Positions 46,801 to 59,600 of a stretch of DNA of 64,000 nt are shown here, piece by piece. The translations under genes and the position numbers were made by a program. Source of the stretch: Nematostella vectensis. Lineage: Eukaryota; Cnidaria; Anthozoa; Actiniaria; Edwardsiidae. The notes beneath the pieces are model-generated. The model saw only the letters and a program-made list of their open reading frames with translations. It was not told the DNA's origin and ran no database searches. The stretch spans positions 6,951,519 to 7,015,518 of the forward strand of contig NC_064036.1 in NCBI RefSeq assembly GCF_932526225.1, written 5' to 3'. Numbering within the stretch: the stretch's first letter is position 1; each line of letters starts with the position of its first letter.

Positions 46801-48319
46801 ACTTGCTGCTGCAATTTTACGCCGTAAACAAATGGAAAAAGACGAAGAATCGTCCGAGAGAAGGAATGGCTGACAGAATGGGTCATATTGTTTAATCTTG
46901 GAGGGGCTACGTTTAGCCAAAGATCCACGCGATTGCCGACGATTTCTTTGTATGGATTTCCGCCATATTTGCAAACCAAAACAGTCATCGCCCCCGTCTC
47001 TCCCCCTGAAAGGAAGATTCGCCTCAATGCTTCCGTCACTTTACCAAATATGGACACAGAGTCGTAGAGTTTTAAAACATGTTTCAAAAATCCTACAACT
47101 TTTATGTGTCGTAAGCTCGTGTCGTAGCGGAGTTGTAGAGTTGATTTAGACTTTACGACTTGTGTTGTATGCTGGCGTGAGCGTGTCGCATGCGATGATT
47201 GTAGGCAACAATCGTAGCGTCTACATCGGTCTTTAACATACATTTCATTCTGACATCATAACCAAGTATTTCACCATAGCTATGACGCCAAAGCGTGACG
47301 TGTTTTGCGTGACATTGCAGGTATCGCGGCATTGTGAATGACAGTCACGTGCGATCTTTGAATCGCGCCCGCTACATCTGCGTAGTACCGTGGGTGGTGT
47401 CCTTCCTCGTCCTATCCCTCCCCCTGTTGGTAGTCACCCGTTACTGGGAGGGATGGGGGATCAAGGATTGTATCCACGAGTGGCCCATGGAGTATTATAA
47501 CGCGATGAACCAGGCAAGTATTTCGACTTTCTCTTTTATCGCGTGGTAAGGGACAAGCTTCGTGTTTTTTTTCGTGGCCGCCTTTGCAGGTCACATTTAT
47601 ATGAATTTTCTTTCTCAAAAGTAAAAACCAGTTTTTAAACACACTTTATAAGTCTTTATCATTATATATGAGACCTCATGCGATCGCCATGATCGCCATA
47701 GACACATTTCACCTCAATCATCTGAATAAGTTTGGTGTTCTTGTAGGCGTACGTCTTAATCGCCATGGTATACACATACCTGACGCCTCTAGGGATCATC
47801 ATCTGGACATACTGGATGATCTTCCGTAAACTCGGCAAAAGCACGGCCTTCAATACCGCGCAAGGACGAAAACCAACAAGACACGACGAGGCGCGCATCA
47901 AACGCAACACGCGTGCCAAGAGGATTCTCACTCCCGTGGTGGTCGTCTTCGGCCTCTCCATGCTACCGGTCACTGTCTTTCGCCTTGTGATGGTGTACAT
48001 CCCTTCCCTGGTGTACTACCACTACTTGTTTGTGCTTTACAATATCTGCATGATCACAACTGTGATCAACTCATCGGCAAATCCGTTCATTTATGCCATC
48101 GTCTCGGATAATTTCCGCAAGGCTTTCAAAAGCATGTGCAGAGTGCCCGACAATTTGCATAGAGGAGGACGACGAATTTACGGACAGCTCAGCTCTGTGT
48201 CCGGGAATACGACCATGGGACTTCGGACACAGGCCACGAGGTTATCACGACTGTCTACGATTACGAGTGAGGATCAGTCACCAGTGCTAGACGAGAGGCA
48301 AGATGATGAAGAATTGTGA
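40885..48319 (+). CDS. Class A (rhodopsin-like) G-protein-coupled receptor
   Basis: Seven-transmembrane receptor, most similar in general pattern to neuropeptide-type receptors; the ligand is not predictable. Exons: 40885-41222, 47321-47513 and 47747-48319, giving 367 residues. TM1 has GVLGNIAVILAV, TM2 NLAVADLGLLLF, and the TM3 cysteine is in HVCQII. The DRY motif is split by intron 1 (Asp112-Arg113 then Tyr114). TM5 reads VLIAMVYTYLTPLG. TM6 reads VVFGLSMLPVTVF and lacks the usual Cys-Trp of CWxP. TM7 has NSSANPFIY. Intron 2 begins GCAAGT, a consensus GC-AG donor; using it keeps phase 0, whereas the nearby GT sites shift the frame. The C-tail has Cys and Ser/Thr suited to palmitoylation and phosphorylation. 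Intron 1 (6.1 kb) contains mobile elements and a 25-bp array. Confidence 0.9.
42981..43119. mobile_element. Short dispersed element with CAGGCGCGT ends (copy 2)
   Basis: CAGGCGCGTACACAGG at the left, GGCGGCCAAAAAGTGGGTCA inside, and ACGCGCCTG at the right. The nine terminal bases are perfect inverted repeats. Same family as 34381-34546. It lies in GPCR intron 1. Confidence 0.7.
43944..44005 (-). ncRNA. Hammerhead-like motif at the PLE 3' end
   Basis: On the minus strand CTGATGA (43993-43987) is followed by a 6-bp stem II (GAGGCT with AGCCTC) around a ~9-base loop, and then GAAA (43964-43961) and TGTC. The core bases are intact. Stem III is reduced to almost nothing and stem I pairs only three bases cleanly (ACA/TGT), so activity is doubtful. 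Confidence 0.4.
44085..44459 (-). pseudogene. GIY-YIG endonuclease fragment of a Penelope-like element
   Basis: The frame contains LVYVITC and LYIGET, the two halves of a GIY-YIG motif, followed by a two-base insertion near 44277-44283 that breaks the frame. Past the break another frame continues with RFREHRHSV and PVAQHFLSPEH, as expected for the rest of the domain. The reading frame is therefore disrupted and the 5' part of the polyprotein is missing. Confidence 0.7.
45107..46555. repeat. 25-bp satellite with inverted telomere-like motifs, ~58 copies
   Basis: The unit reads GGTTAGGGTACCCTCTTACC plus CCTAA. Each unit has TTAGGG and CCCTAA facing each other around GG, and the perfect palindrome AGGGTACCCT. 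A marked variant (TACCCATAAGGTTAGGGTAT, then CTTCTTACGC) recurs at 45311, 45811 and 46186, spacings of 500 and 375 bp, both multiples of 25. It lies in GPCR intron 1. Confidence 0.97.
46604..47237. mobile_element. 634-bp TIR element, about 50-bp ends
   Basis: The left end AAGGCCGATTTAGACGCTAC and the next 30 bases match the inverted right end (ending GTAGCGTCTACATCGGTCTT) with about five differences. Both include TCGCATGCGA. The interior is G/C-richer than its surroundings and shows short open frames, but no transposase motif that I recognise. It ends 83 bp upstream of GPCR exon 2. Confidence 0.8.
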
Positions 48320-48671
48320 TTATCTGGTCTTGTTCTGACATCTAATTTGATGCATCAAGTTGGATAGTACGAATATGGAATATGATTCCGTATGATATGA
48401 ATATGATAAATAACTGTTACTAAGACCTTTGGATTTGTGGCAGGTTCTCCACCAGAGAGTACTGTGGGTACCATAATGTTGCCGCTTATCCAGAGACATA
48501 AGCAAAACCTTTTAATTCTTGTGTCATGTCAACACTAATTTCACGGGCATAAAAGTGTACTTTTTACAAATTTGTTTTCAACTGGCTAATACCAAGAGTT
48601 ACGGGTAAGGAAACATTGAGACAAAGGCCATGATTAAGAATGAGTTAGGGCCTCGAGGGCTTATTGGATGA

Positions 48672-48862
48672 CTAGTGGTAGACTATTGGTAGTTGGTTAG
48701 TATCTATTGGTAGACTAGGTGGTAGTTGGTTAGTATCTATTGGTAGACTAGGTGGTAGTTGGTTAGTATCTATTGGTAGACTAGGTGGTAGTTGGTTAGT
48801 ATCTATTGGTAGACTAGGTGGTAGTTGGTTAGTATCTATTGGTAGACTAGGTGGTAGTTTAT
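48672..48862. repeat. 33-bp tandem repeat, about 5 copies
   Basis: The unit is GGTGGTAGTTGGTTAGTATC followed by TATTGGTAGACTA; copies are nearly identical. It begins about 350 bp after the GPCR stop, so it may be within the 3' untranslated region. Confidence 0.92.
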
Positions 48863-49446
48863 GAATGTAAAACTGTAGTTTACTAGAGTATGTGGATGTC
48901 TTCTAGTGTATGATATCATTAATGGAAATTAAGGGAACATTTGTGAAAATTCAGGCCTGTACCCAGGGGGAGGGGGTGCGAACGCACCCCCTCCCCCCAC
49001 AACGGCCGAAGGTCCACTTTCGATTCTCAATAGACGTGCTATTTGTAAACAAAACTATAAAGCATAATCTAGAACACTCTAGTATGTAGCCAAATCCAAC
49101 AATAAAAGTCCCGTGAAGATACTGCAAAGGCATAAAAAAATCCATCTTTGTTCTTTTAGGGGTGGTCAGATTTTTATCAGAAAACTAACTCCCCCCCGGA
49201 AAAAATTTCGGATTCCGCACCCCCCCCCCCAGAAATTCATATGTTACATTGGAATAAAACAATTCGACATTATAGATATTTATTTGCACCATAAGTATAA
49301 GCAAGAGAATATTTTGTACATAGCTTGAATAACTGCATTGTATAATAGCTGATTAAAATGACTTTTCTGTGCAAGCGAAGGGAAGCTAAATCCAATTAAA
49401 AATTAAAACGTGTTCAATGGCCATACAAACAGGAATAATAAAAATG

Positions 49447-50512
49447 ATAAGATGTCTGCTTAGTCGATATATGTCGTCAAGTGTTTGCTAAGTCGTCACA
49501 TGCCGTCAAGTGTCGCTAAGTCGTCATGTCTCGTCAATCTTCACTAAGTCTTCAAGTGTCGCTAAGTAGTCATGTGTCGTCAAGTGTTCGCTAGGTCGTC
49601 AAGTGTTTGCTGAGTCGTCACATGCCGTCAAGTGGTCGCTAGGTCATCAAGTGTTTGCTAAGTCGTCACATGTCGTCAAGTGGTCGCTAACTCGTCATGT
49701 GTCAAGTGTTCGCTAATTCGTCACATGTCGTTGAGTGGTCGTTAAGTCGTCATGTGTCGTCAAATGTTCGCTAGGTAGGCATACGTCGTCGTGTGTTCGT
49801 TAAGTCGTCACATGTCGTCGAGTGGTCGCTAACTCGACATGTCGTCAAGTTTTCGCCAAGTCGTCATGTGTCAACAGGTGTTCGCTAAGTCGTCACATGT
49901 CATCGAGTGGTCGTTAAGTCGTCATGTGTCATCAAGTGTTCGCTAAGTCGTCAAGTGTTCACTAAGTGTTTTCTAAGTCGTCACATGTCGTTAAGTGGTC
50001 GCTAACTTGTCATGTGTCGTCAAGTGTTCGCAGATCTTTAAGTAATCGCTAAGTCGTCAAGTGTTCACTAAGTGTTAGTCGTCACATGTCGTTAAGTGGT
50101 TGCTAACTTGTCGTGTGTCGTCAAGTGTTCGCTAGGTCGTCAAGTAATCGATAAGTCGTCAAGTGTTCGCTAAGTTGTCAACTGTTCACTAAGTCGTCAA
50201 GTGTTCGCTAGGTCGTCAAGTAATCGCTAAGTCGTCAAGTGTTCACTAAGTTTTTGCTACTTCGTCACATGTCGTGACGAAGTGGTCGCTAACTCGTCAT
50301 GTGTCGTCAAGTGTTCGCTAGGTCGTCAAGTGTTCGCAAAGTCGTCAAGTGTTCGCTAGGTCGTCAAGTGTTCACTAAGTGTTTGAATAGTCGTCACATG
50401 TCGTTAAGTGGTCGCCTACTGGTCATGTGTCGTCAAGTGTTCGCCAGGTCTTCAAGTAATCGCTAAGTCGTCAAGTGTTCGCTAAGTCGTCGAGTGTAGT
50501 CATAACTCATCA
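49447..50512. repeat. Degenerate ~19-bp repeat (TCGTCAAGTGTTCGCTAAG)
   Basis: Over fifty imperfect units occur, with variants CACATGTCGTCAAGTGGTCGC and ATGTGTCGTCAAGTG. Divergence is much higher than in the other arrays, so it is probably older. It ends about 180 bp from the anoctamin stop codon. Confidence 0.9.
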
Positions 50513-50689
50513 AGGATTTTAAATTCAAGTAGTCAAGTTGCCCATGGTAACAAAAGTAGCAATAAATTTGTTAACTTTTCCTTCATATTTCTCAAAGACA
50601 TCTGTAACTAAAGAACTAAGAGTCCGTATTTGCTTTCCAAGTTATAATAAAATCCTCTGTAAAGAGAACTAAAAATAATCTACCTAGCT

Positions 50690-53600
50690 TTACCCAGGCT
50701 CTCTTTCCCAGTCCACTCTCTCATCGCTTTCAATCCTGACAGGGCCTCTTCCAACAGCAGCGTCTCCTGAAGATGTGATCACAATCTGTAGCTTGAGCGC
50801 GTGGTTGGCGAATGAGCCACTTTGATGAAAGTTTGGTTTTACTCTGGTTGGCACGCGTGGTTGTTCCAGGAATGTGCCTTCCTCATTTGCGAGCCCCCGA
50901 TCAGTGCTACCAGAGCCCTCATTCATTTGAGAACGCGCCAATGTCTCTCTAGCGAGGAATTCTTCTCGCTTGATTTTGGTCTGTATCGAATAGGGCACAT
51001 CCGGGATAACCCATGCGATGAAACCGCTGGTCAAGAACACGAAGCCGTTGAAAAGTAACACGAAAGCGAGGCGAGCAGCCAGAACGTAGTAGAACTGTTT
51101 TGTGTAGGGGTAGGGAGGGTAGGGAGCCACGTATTCTTTGAACCTGAAACGCACAAGTAACAAGCATTAGCCATTTATAAACTTGGAACTCGATAACAAA
51201 AAAATGCTGTCCGTACATGGTAGCCTGTCGGTAGCTCTAAAGTAAAGCCGGAATTTTACACAGGACACACGAAAGGACACACGAAAGGACACACGAAAGG
51301 ACACACGAAAGGAAACACGAAAGGACACACGAAAGGACACACGAAAGGACACACGAAAGGACACACGAAAGGACACACGAAAGGACACACGAAAGGACAC
51401 ACGAAAGGACACACGAAAGGACACACGAAAGGACACACGAAAGGACACACGAAAGGAAACACGAAAGGACACACGAAAGGACACACGAAAGGACACAAGA
51501 AAGGAAACACGAAAGGACACACGAAAGGACACACGAAAGGACACACGAAAGGACACACGAAAGGACACACGAAAGGAAACACGAAAGGACACACGAAAGG
51601 ACACAAGAAAGGAAACACGAAAGGACACACGAAAGGACACACGAAAGGAAACACGAAAGGAAACACGAAAGGAAACACGAAAGGACACACGAAAGGATAC
51701 ACGAAAGGACACACAAAAGGAAACACGAAAGGAAACACGAAAGGACACACGAAAGGACACACGAAAGGACACACGAAAGGACACACGAAAGGACACACGA
51801 AAGGAAACACGAAAGGAAACACGAAAGGACACACGAAAGGACACACGAAAGGACACACGAAAGGACACACGAAAGGACACACAAAAGGACACACGAAAGG
51901 ACACACGAAAGGACACACGAAAGGAAACACGAAAGGACACACGAAAGGACACACGAAAGGAAACACGAAAGGACACACGAAAGGAAACACGAAAGGAAAC
52001 ACGAAAGGACACACGAAAGGACACACGAAAGGAAGCACGAAAGGACACACGAAAGGACACACGAAAGGAAGCACGAAAGGACACACGAAAGGACACACGA
52101 AAGGAAACACGAAAAGACACACGAAAGGACACACGAAAGGAAACACGAAAGGAAACACGAAAGGACACACGAAAGGAAGCACGAAAGGACACACGAAAGG
52201 ACACACGAAAGGACACACGAAAGGAAACACGAAAGGAAACACGAAAGGACACACGAAAGGACACACGAAAGGAAACACGAAAGGAAACACGAAAGGACAC
52301 ACGAAAGGAAACACGAAAGGAAACACGAAAGGAAACACGAAAGGAAATACGAAAGGACACACGAAAGGACACACGAAAGGACACACGAAAGGACACACGA
52401 AAGGACACACGAAAGGACACACGAAAGGACACACGAAAGGACACACGAAAGGACACACGAAAGAACACACGAAAGAACACACGAAAAGACATGGCGCCTG
52501 CCCCCCTCACCCCTGCCAATTACATTGATTGAAAAGAATTATGAGCAAGATCAAGTCAATGAACACGTAACAGTCATGCATCAGTCACAGAAACCTTCTA
52601 TCTGGCGCATGGATTTGTGAGGACCGAGGTAGCGCGCGTGAATTTGTGAGGACCGAGGTGCGCGCGTGGATTTGTGAGGATCGAGGTAGCGCGCGTGGAT
52701 TTGTGAGGACCGAGGTAGCGCGCGTGAATTTGTGAGGACCGAGGTAGCGCGCGTGGATTTGTGAGGATCGAGGTAGCGCGCGTAAATTTGTGAGGACCGA
52801 GGTAGCGCGTGTGCATTTGTGAGGACCGAGGTAGCGTGCATGGATTTGTGAGGACCGAGGGCTGATATCTGCTATAGGGACATGTAGGCATCCCTATCTG
52901 CTGTAGGGACACGAAGGCACTGATATCTGCTATAGGGACATGCAGGCACTTATATCTGCTATAGGGACATGTAAGCACTCCTATTTGCTATAGGGACATG
53001 TAGGCACTCATATCTGCTATAGGAACATGAAGGCACTGCTATAGGGACATGTAGGCACTCCTATCTGCTATAGGGACATGTAGGCACTCCTATCTGCTAT
53101 AGGGACATGTAGGCACTCCTATCTGCTATAGGGACATGTAGTCACTCCTAGCTGCTGTAGGGACATGAAGGCACTCCTATCTACTATAGGGAAATGCAAG
53201 CACTTTTATCTGCTGTAGGGACATGTAGGCACTTTTATCTGCTGTAGGGGCATGTAGGCACTCCTATCTGCTAAAAGGACATGTAGGCAATCCTATCTGC
53301 TATAGGGACATGTAGGCACTCCTATCTGCTAGCTATAGGGACATGAAGGCACTTCTATCTGCTAGCTATAGGGACATGAAGGCACTCCTATCTGCTATAG
53401 GGACACGAAAGCACTCCTATCTGCTATAGGGACATGTAGGCACTCCTATCTGCTGTAGGGACATGTAGGCACTCCTATCTGCTATAGGGACATATAGGCA
53501 CTCCTATCTGCTATAGGGACATGTAGGCACTCCTATCTGCTGTAGGGACATGTAGGCACTTTTATCTGCTGTAGGGACATGTAGGCACTTTTATCTGCTG

Positions 53601-56600
53601 TAGGGACATGAAGGCACTCCTATCTGCTATAGGGACATGTAGGCACTCCTATCTGCTAAAAGGACATGTAGGCACTCCTATCTGCTGTAGGGACATGAAG
53701 GCACTCCTATTTGCTATAGGAACATGTAGGCACTGATATCTGCTGTAGGGACATGTAGGCACTCCTATCTGCTATAGGAACATGTAGGCACTCCTATCTG
53801 CTATAGGGACATGTAGGCACTCCTATCTGCTAAAAGGACATGTAGGCACTCCTATCTGCTGTAGGGACATGAAGGCACTCCTATTTGCTATAGGAACATG
53901 TAGGCACTGCTATCTGCTATAGGGACATGTAGGCACTCCTATCTGCTAAAAGGACATGTAGGCACTCCTATCTGCTATAGGAACATGTAGGCACTCCTAT
54001 CTGCTATAGGGACATGTAGGCACTCCTATCTGCTAAAAGGACATGTAGGCACTCCTATCTGCTGTAGGGACATGAAGGCACTCCTATTTGCTATAGGGAC
54101 ATGTAAGCACTCCTATCTGCTATAGGGACATGTAAGCACTCCTATCTGCTAAAAGGACATGTAGGCACTCCTATCTGCTAAAAGGACATGTAGGCACTCC
54201 TATCTGCTGTAGGGACATGAAGGCACTCCTATTTGCTATAGGGACATGTAAGCACTCCTATCTGCTAAAAGGACATGTAGGCACTCCTATCTGCTGTAGG
54301 GACATGAAGGCACTCCTATCTGCTGTAGGGACATGTAGGCACTGATATCTGCTATAGGGACATGTAGGCACTGATATCTGCTGTAGGGACATGTAGGCAC
54401 TCCTATCTGCTAAAAGGACATGTAGGCACTCCTATCTGCTGTAGGGACATGAAGGCACTCCTATTTGCTATAGGGACATGTAAGCACTCCTATTTGCTAT
54501 AGGGACATGTAGGCACTCCTATCTGCTATAGGGACATGTAGGCATTCCTATCTGCTATAGGGACATGTAGGCACTGATATCTGCTATAGGGACATGTAGG
54601 CACTGATATCTGCTGTAGGGACATGTAGGCACTCCTATCTGCTATAGGGACATGTAGGCATTCCTATCTGCTATAGGGACATGTAGGCACTGATATCTGC
54701 TATAGGGACATGTAGGCACTGATATCTGCTGTAGGGACATGTAGGCATTCCTATCTGCTATAGGGACATGTAGGCATTCCTATCTGCTATAGGGACATGT
54801 AGGCACTGATATCTGCTATAGGGACATGTAGGCACTGATATCTGCTGTAGGGACATGTAGGCACTCCTATCTGCTATAGGAACATGTAGGCACTCCTATC
54901 TGCTATAGGGACATGTAGGCACTCCTATCTGCTAAAAGGACATGTAGGCACTCCTATCTGCTAAAAGGACATGTAGGCATTCCTATCTGCTATAGGGACA
55001 TGTAGGCACTGATATCTGCTATAGGGACATGTAGGCACTGATATCTGCTGTAGGGACATGTAGGCACTTTTATCTGCTGTAGGGACATGTAGGCACTCCT
55101 ATCTGCTGTAGGGACATGTAGGCACTCCTATCTGCTGTAGGGACATGTAGGCACTGATATCTGCTATAGGGACATGTAGGCACTCCTATCTGCTGTAGGG
55201 ACATGTAGTCACTCCTATCTGCTATAGGGACATGTAGGCACTCCTATCTGCTATAGGGACATGTAGGCACTTTTATCTGCTGTAGGGACATGAAGGCCCT
55301 CCTATCTGCTATAGGAACATGTAGGCACTCCTATCTGCTATAGGGACATGTAGGCACTGATATCTGCTATAGGGACATGTAGGCACTCCTATCTGCTATA
55401 GGGACATGTAGGCACTGATATCTGCTATAGGGACATGTAGGCACTGATATCTGCTATAGGGACATGTAGGCACTCCTATCTGCTGTAGGGACATGAAGGC
55501 ACTCCTATCTGCTATAGGGACATGTAGGCACTCCTATCTGCTGTAGGGACATGAAGGCACTCCTATTTGCTATAGGAACATGTAGGCACTCCTATCTGCT
55601 ATAGGGACATGTAGGCACTCCTATCTGCTATAGGGATGTAGGCACTTTTATCTGCTATAGGGACATGTAGGCACTCCTATCTGCTAAAAGGACACGAAAG
55701 CACTCCTATCTGCTATAGGGACATGTAGGCACTCCTATCTGCTAAAAGGACATGTAGGCACTGATATCTGCTATAGGGACATGTAGGCACTCCTATCTGC
55801 TATAGGGACATGTAGGCACTCCTATCTGCTATAGGGACATGAAGGCACTTCTATCTGCTGTAGGGACATGAAGGCACTCCTATCTGCTATAGGGACATGT
55901 AGGCACTCCTATCTGCTAAAAGGACATGTAGGCACTCCTATCTGCTGTAGGGACATGTAGGCACTTATATCTGCTAAAGGGACATGTAGGCACTCCTATC
56001 TGCTGTAGGGACATGTAGGCACTCCTATCTGCTGTAGGGACATGTAGGCACTCCTATCTGCTATAGGGACATGTAGGCACTTTTATCTGCTGTAGGGGCA
56101 TGTAGGCACTCCTATCTGCTATAGGGACATGTTGGCACTCCTATCTGCTATAGGGACATGTAGGCACTTTTATCTGCTGTAGGGACACGAAGGCCCTCCT
56201 ATCTGCTATAGGAACATGTAGGCACTCCTATCTGCTATAGGGACATGTAGGCACTGATATCTGCTATAGGGACATGTAGGCACTCCTATCTGCTAAAAGG
56301 ACATGTAGGCACTCATATCTGCTATAGGAACATGAAGGCACTGCTATAGGGACATGTAGGCACTCCTATCTGCTATAGGGACATGTAGGCACTCCTATCT
56401 GCTGTAGGGACATGAAGGCACTCCTATCTGCTATAGGGACATGTAGGCACTGATATCTGCTATAGGGACATGTAGGCACTCCTATCTGCTAGCTATAGGG
56501 ACATGAAGGCACTTCTATCTGCTATAGGGACATGTAGGCACTTCTATCTGCTATAGGGACATGAAGGCACTCCTATCTGCTATAGGGACATGTAGGCACT

Positions 56601-59600
56601 CTTATCTGCTATAGGGACATGAAGGCACTCCTATCTACTATAGGGACATGAAGGCACTCCTATCTACTATAGGGACATGAAGGCACTCCTATCTGCTATA
56701 GGGACATGAAGGCACTCCTATCTGCTATAGGGACATGTAGGCACTTTTATCTGCTGTAGGGACATGTAGGCACTGATATCTGCTATAGGGACATGTAGGC
56801 ACTCCTATCTGCTAGCTATAGGGACATGCAAGCACTTTTATCTGCTTTAGGGACATGTAGGCACTGATATCTGCTATAGGGACATGTAGGCACTCCTATC
56901 TGCTAGCTATAGGGACATGAAGGCACTTCTATCTGCTATAGGGACATGTAGGCACTCCTTTCTGCTGTAGGGACATGAAGGCACTCCTATTTGCTATAGG
57001 AACATGTAGGCACTCCTATCTGCTATAGGGACATGTAGGCACTCCTATCTGCTGTAGGGACATGTAGGCACTCCTATCTGCTATAGGGACATGTAGGCAA
57101 TCCTATCTGCTATAGGGACATGTAGGCACTCCTATCTGCTGTAGGGGCATGAAGGCACTGATATCTGCTGTTTTACTCACCGGCAGTACGACTTGTTATA
57201 TGGGACGTTTTTGTAGAAGTCTAACGGTAAGGTATCATGTTCCAGGTCGTCCACATGAATGTAGGCCAAGCTGTTGTTCACATAGCCATTCAAAGTCCCG
57301 TCTGGACTGTATACGTAGCGATAAACTTGCCTGATAATTGTACAAAATAATTTTTATTGAGACCACCGATCCATGTCATAAAACCGTCCTTTTTTTAATC
57401 TCCATTTTTGTACCCTGGGTACCAAAGGCTCTGAGCTTCGCGACAACGATTCGTTCGCTTTGCTCAAAACTGTTCGCCGCGAAGCTTGGAGCCTCTGGTA
57501 CCCAGGGTACATTTTCGGGAGAAGATTAAGAAATTAGTATTGTTTTGTAACATAAGTAAAATTACGAGGGAGGATCAAATGAGCTTTTGAGTGACTACTG
57601 ATATATGTTTCACGTGTATGTACTGATTGGAGAGACTACCCATCAGTAGCCCATGACCAATGATTTGCTCAGAGGGAGGAGAGGGTGCGAATGCATAAAT
57701 GCCCATAGCCTTAGCAGACCTCGAAATATTGGGAGGGGGGCACGATACTGGAACATTAAGAAAACAATGGGGCACAGCCACTCCACTACTGGTTATTTCC
57801 AAATATATTTTTAAAACATTGGGGGGGGGGGGCACGTGCCCCACCCCCTGCTGCGGCCCTGACGCTATATCAAAATGTCCAAGATCCAAGATCAAATGGG
57901 GTTGCGCTCTTTGACTGTGAACACCACCCCCATCCCCCTGCATCCACCACCACCACCCTTCCTAGATACGCGCCTGATTAGACACGAAAGGCTTATTGGC
58001 GTGAGTAGAAAAAGCACTACCACCGATAGTACTGCTGAACAGTGGCTCTCTCTTAACAGGGGAAGATCCAGCAAAAAGGGAGGGGGTGGTATAAAGGATT
58101 TAGACATTTAATTTTTGTGATTTGATAAAAAAAAACGAAGAGACATGACTTTTTTTTACAAGGGAGTATTTTATCCACCAAACCCAACCAATTTTTCCAC
58201 CCCTACTTGGTCCAGTTTCAGTATGACGTTAAGGATAAAAAGTAAGTATGACGTTAAGGATAAAAATACATGACATGATACGCTCACATCTTATGCACAG
58301 ACCTTGGAATAAACTCCGACGTGAACGCAATGACAAATGAGTTGAGTACGACAGCTACTATGCTGACTGACTGCAGAACACCCAACCACGCACCGATATT
58401 CTGTGCCCGCTCTGCTGTGGGTCTGCGGTAGTTTACCACAAAGTTTATTGCGTCGGAACGTATCTCGAGGATGTTGTTGAGAAGGGCTAGAAGGGGAGCC
58501 AATGGAAAGGCAGCTACGAACATCGTCACAAAGCCAAACTGAAGAACTGAAATCATAACATGGAGAAGCGAACAAAGAGATAAATGCCTCTTTTTAGGCA
58601 AACGACTAGCCAACTCTTTGGAAAAGCGCATCCAGTGCATTAGATTACAGTTAAATATTCGGTTGCCTCATGGATTTGTCAGCTAAAGCGATTGTTGGGC
58701 AGTTTGTATCATGTTTTTCCTTTGATTTAAAAAAATGTAGTTTTCAGTATCAAAAAATGCATTTTCTCTGATTCCCGATTCCCGATTTACTGTGCTGTTT
58801 CTATCAGGGGGTTTATTATCCATCCTTATTACCCATCTCCAAGTACTCCTCAAATATTCTGAACTCCGGTTCCTCTGTCAGCAGTTGATCCAGTTCCCAC
58901 TGAGGAGAAGTGGTGGTTTCTTCCGTTGGCAGCAGCTCTGACATTTTGCGGTGGGATCGGTCATTCCATAAACGCTTTAGTGTGCTGAAACAAACCAAAT
59001 AATTATTATGAGGAAGAAAAAAATAATAAACCGGACACAAGATCAAAACGCTTTAGTGTGCTAAAACAGAGAGTTCCTTTATGCCATTTATGTGGTAGCG
59101 AGGAGTGAATGTACATAATCGCCATCGCCATCGCCATCGCCATCGCCATCGCCATCGCCATCGCCATCGCCATCGCCATCGCCATCGCCATCGCCATCGC
59201 CATCGCCATCGCCATCGCCATCGCCATCGCCATCGCCATCGCCATCGCCATCGCCATCGCCATCGCCATCGCCATCGCCATCGCCATCGCCATCGCCATC
59301 GCCATCGCCATCGCCATCGCCATCGCCATCGCCATCGCCATCGCCATCGCCATCGCCATCGCCATCGCCATAGCCATCGCCATCGCCATCGCCATCGCCA
59401 TCGCCATCGCCATCGCCATCGCCATCGCCATCGCCATCGCCATCGCCATCGCCATCGCCATCGCCATCGCCATCGCCATCGCCATCGCCATCGCCATCGC
59501 CATCGCCATCGCCATCGCCATCGCCATCGCCATCGCCATCGCCATCGCCATCGCCATCGCCATCGCCATCGCCATCGTCATCGTCGTCGTCGTCGTCATC

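Larger units (their letters stand above)
48320..50689. other. Intergenic region between convergent GPCR and anoctamin genes
   Basis: Two tandem arrays (48672-48862 and 49447-50512) fill over half of it. The remainder is A/T-rich and includes C-run fragments at 48960-49230 resembling local MITE ends. It must contain the 3' ends of both transcripts. No exon was seen. Confidence 0.5.

Noticed and set aside
46621-47243. Possible Harbinger or other transposase in the open frames of the TIR element
   Set aside because: No DDE-type motif or conserved block could be recognised in either strand; kept as a non-coding TIR element.
49447-50512. CRISPR-like array
   Set aside because: Units are contiguous and degenerate, with no constant-length unique spacers, and the genome is animal.
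51167-52519. Open frames of 450, 408 and 215 codons (FRVS and FVCP type repeats)
   Set aside because: Three overlapping frames of the same 10-bp repeat inside an intron; not protein-like.
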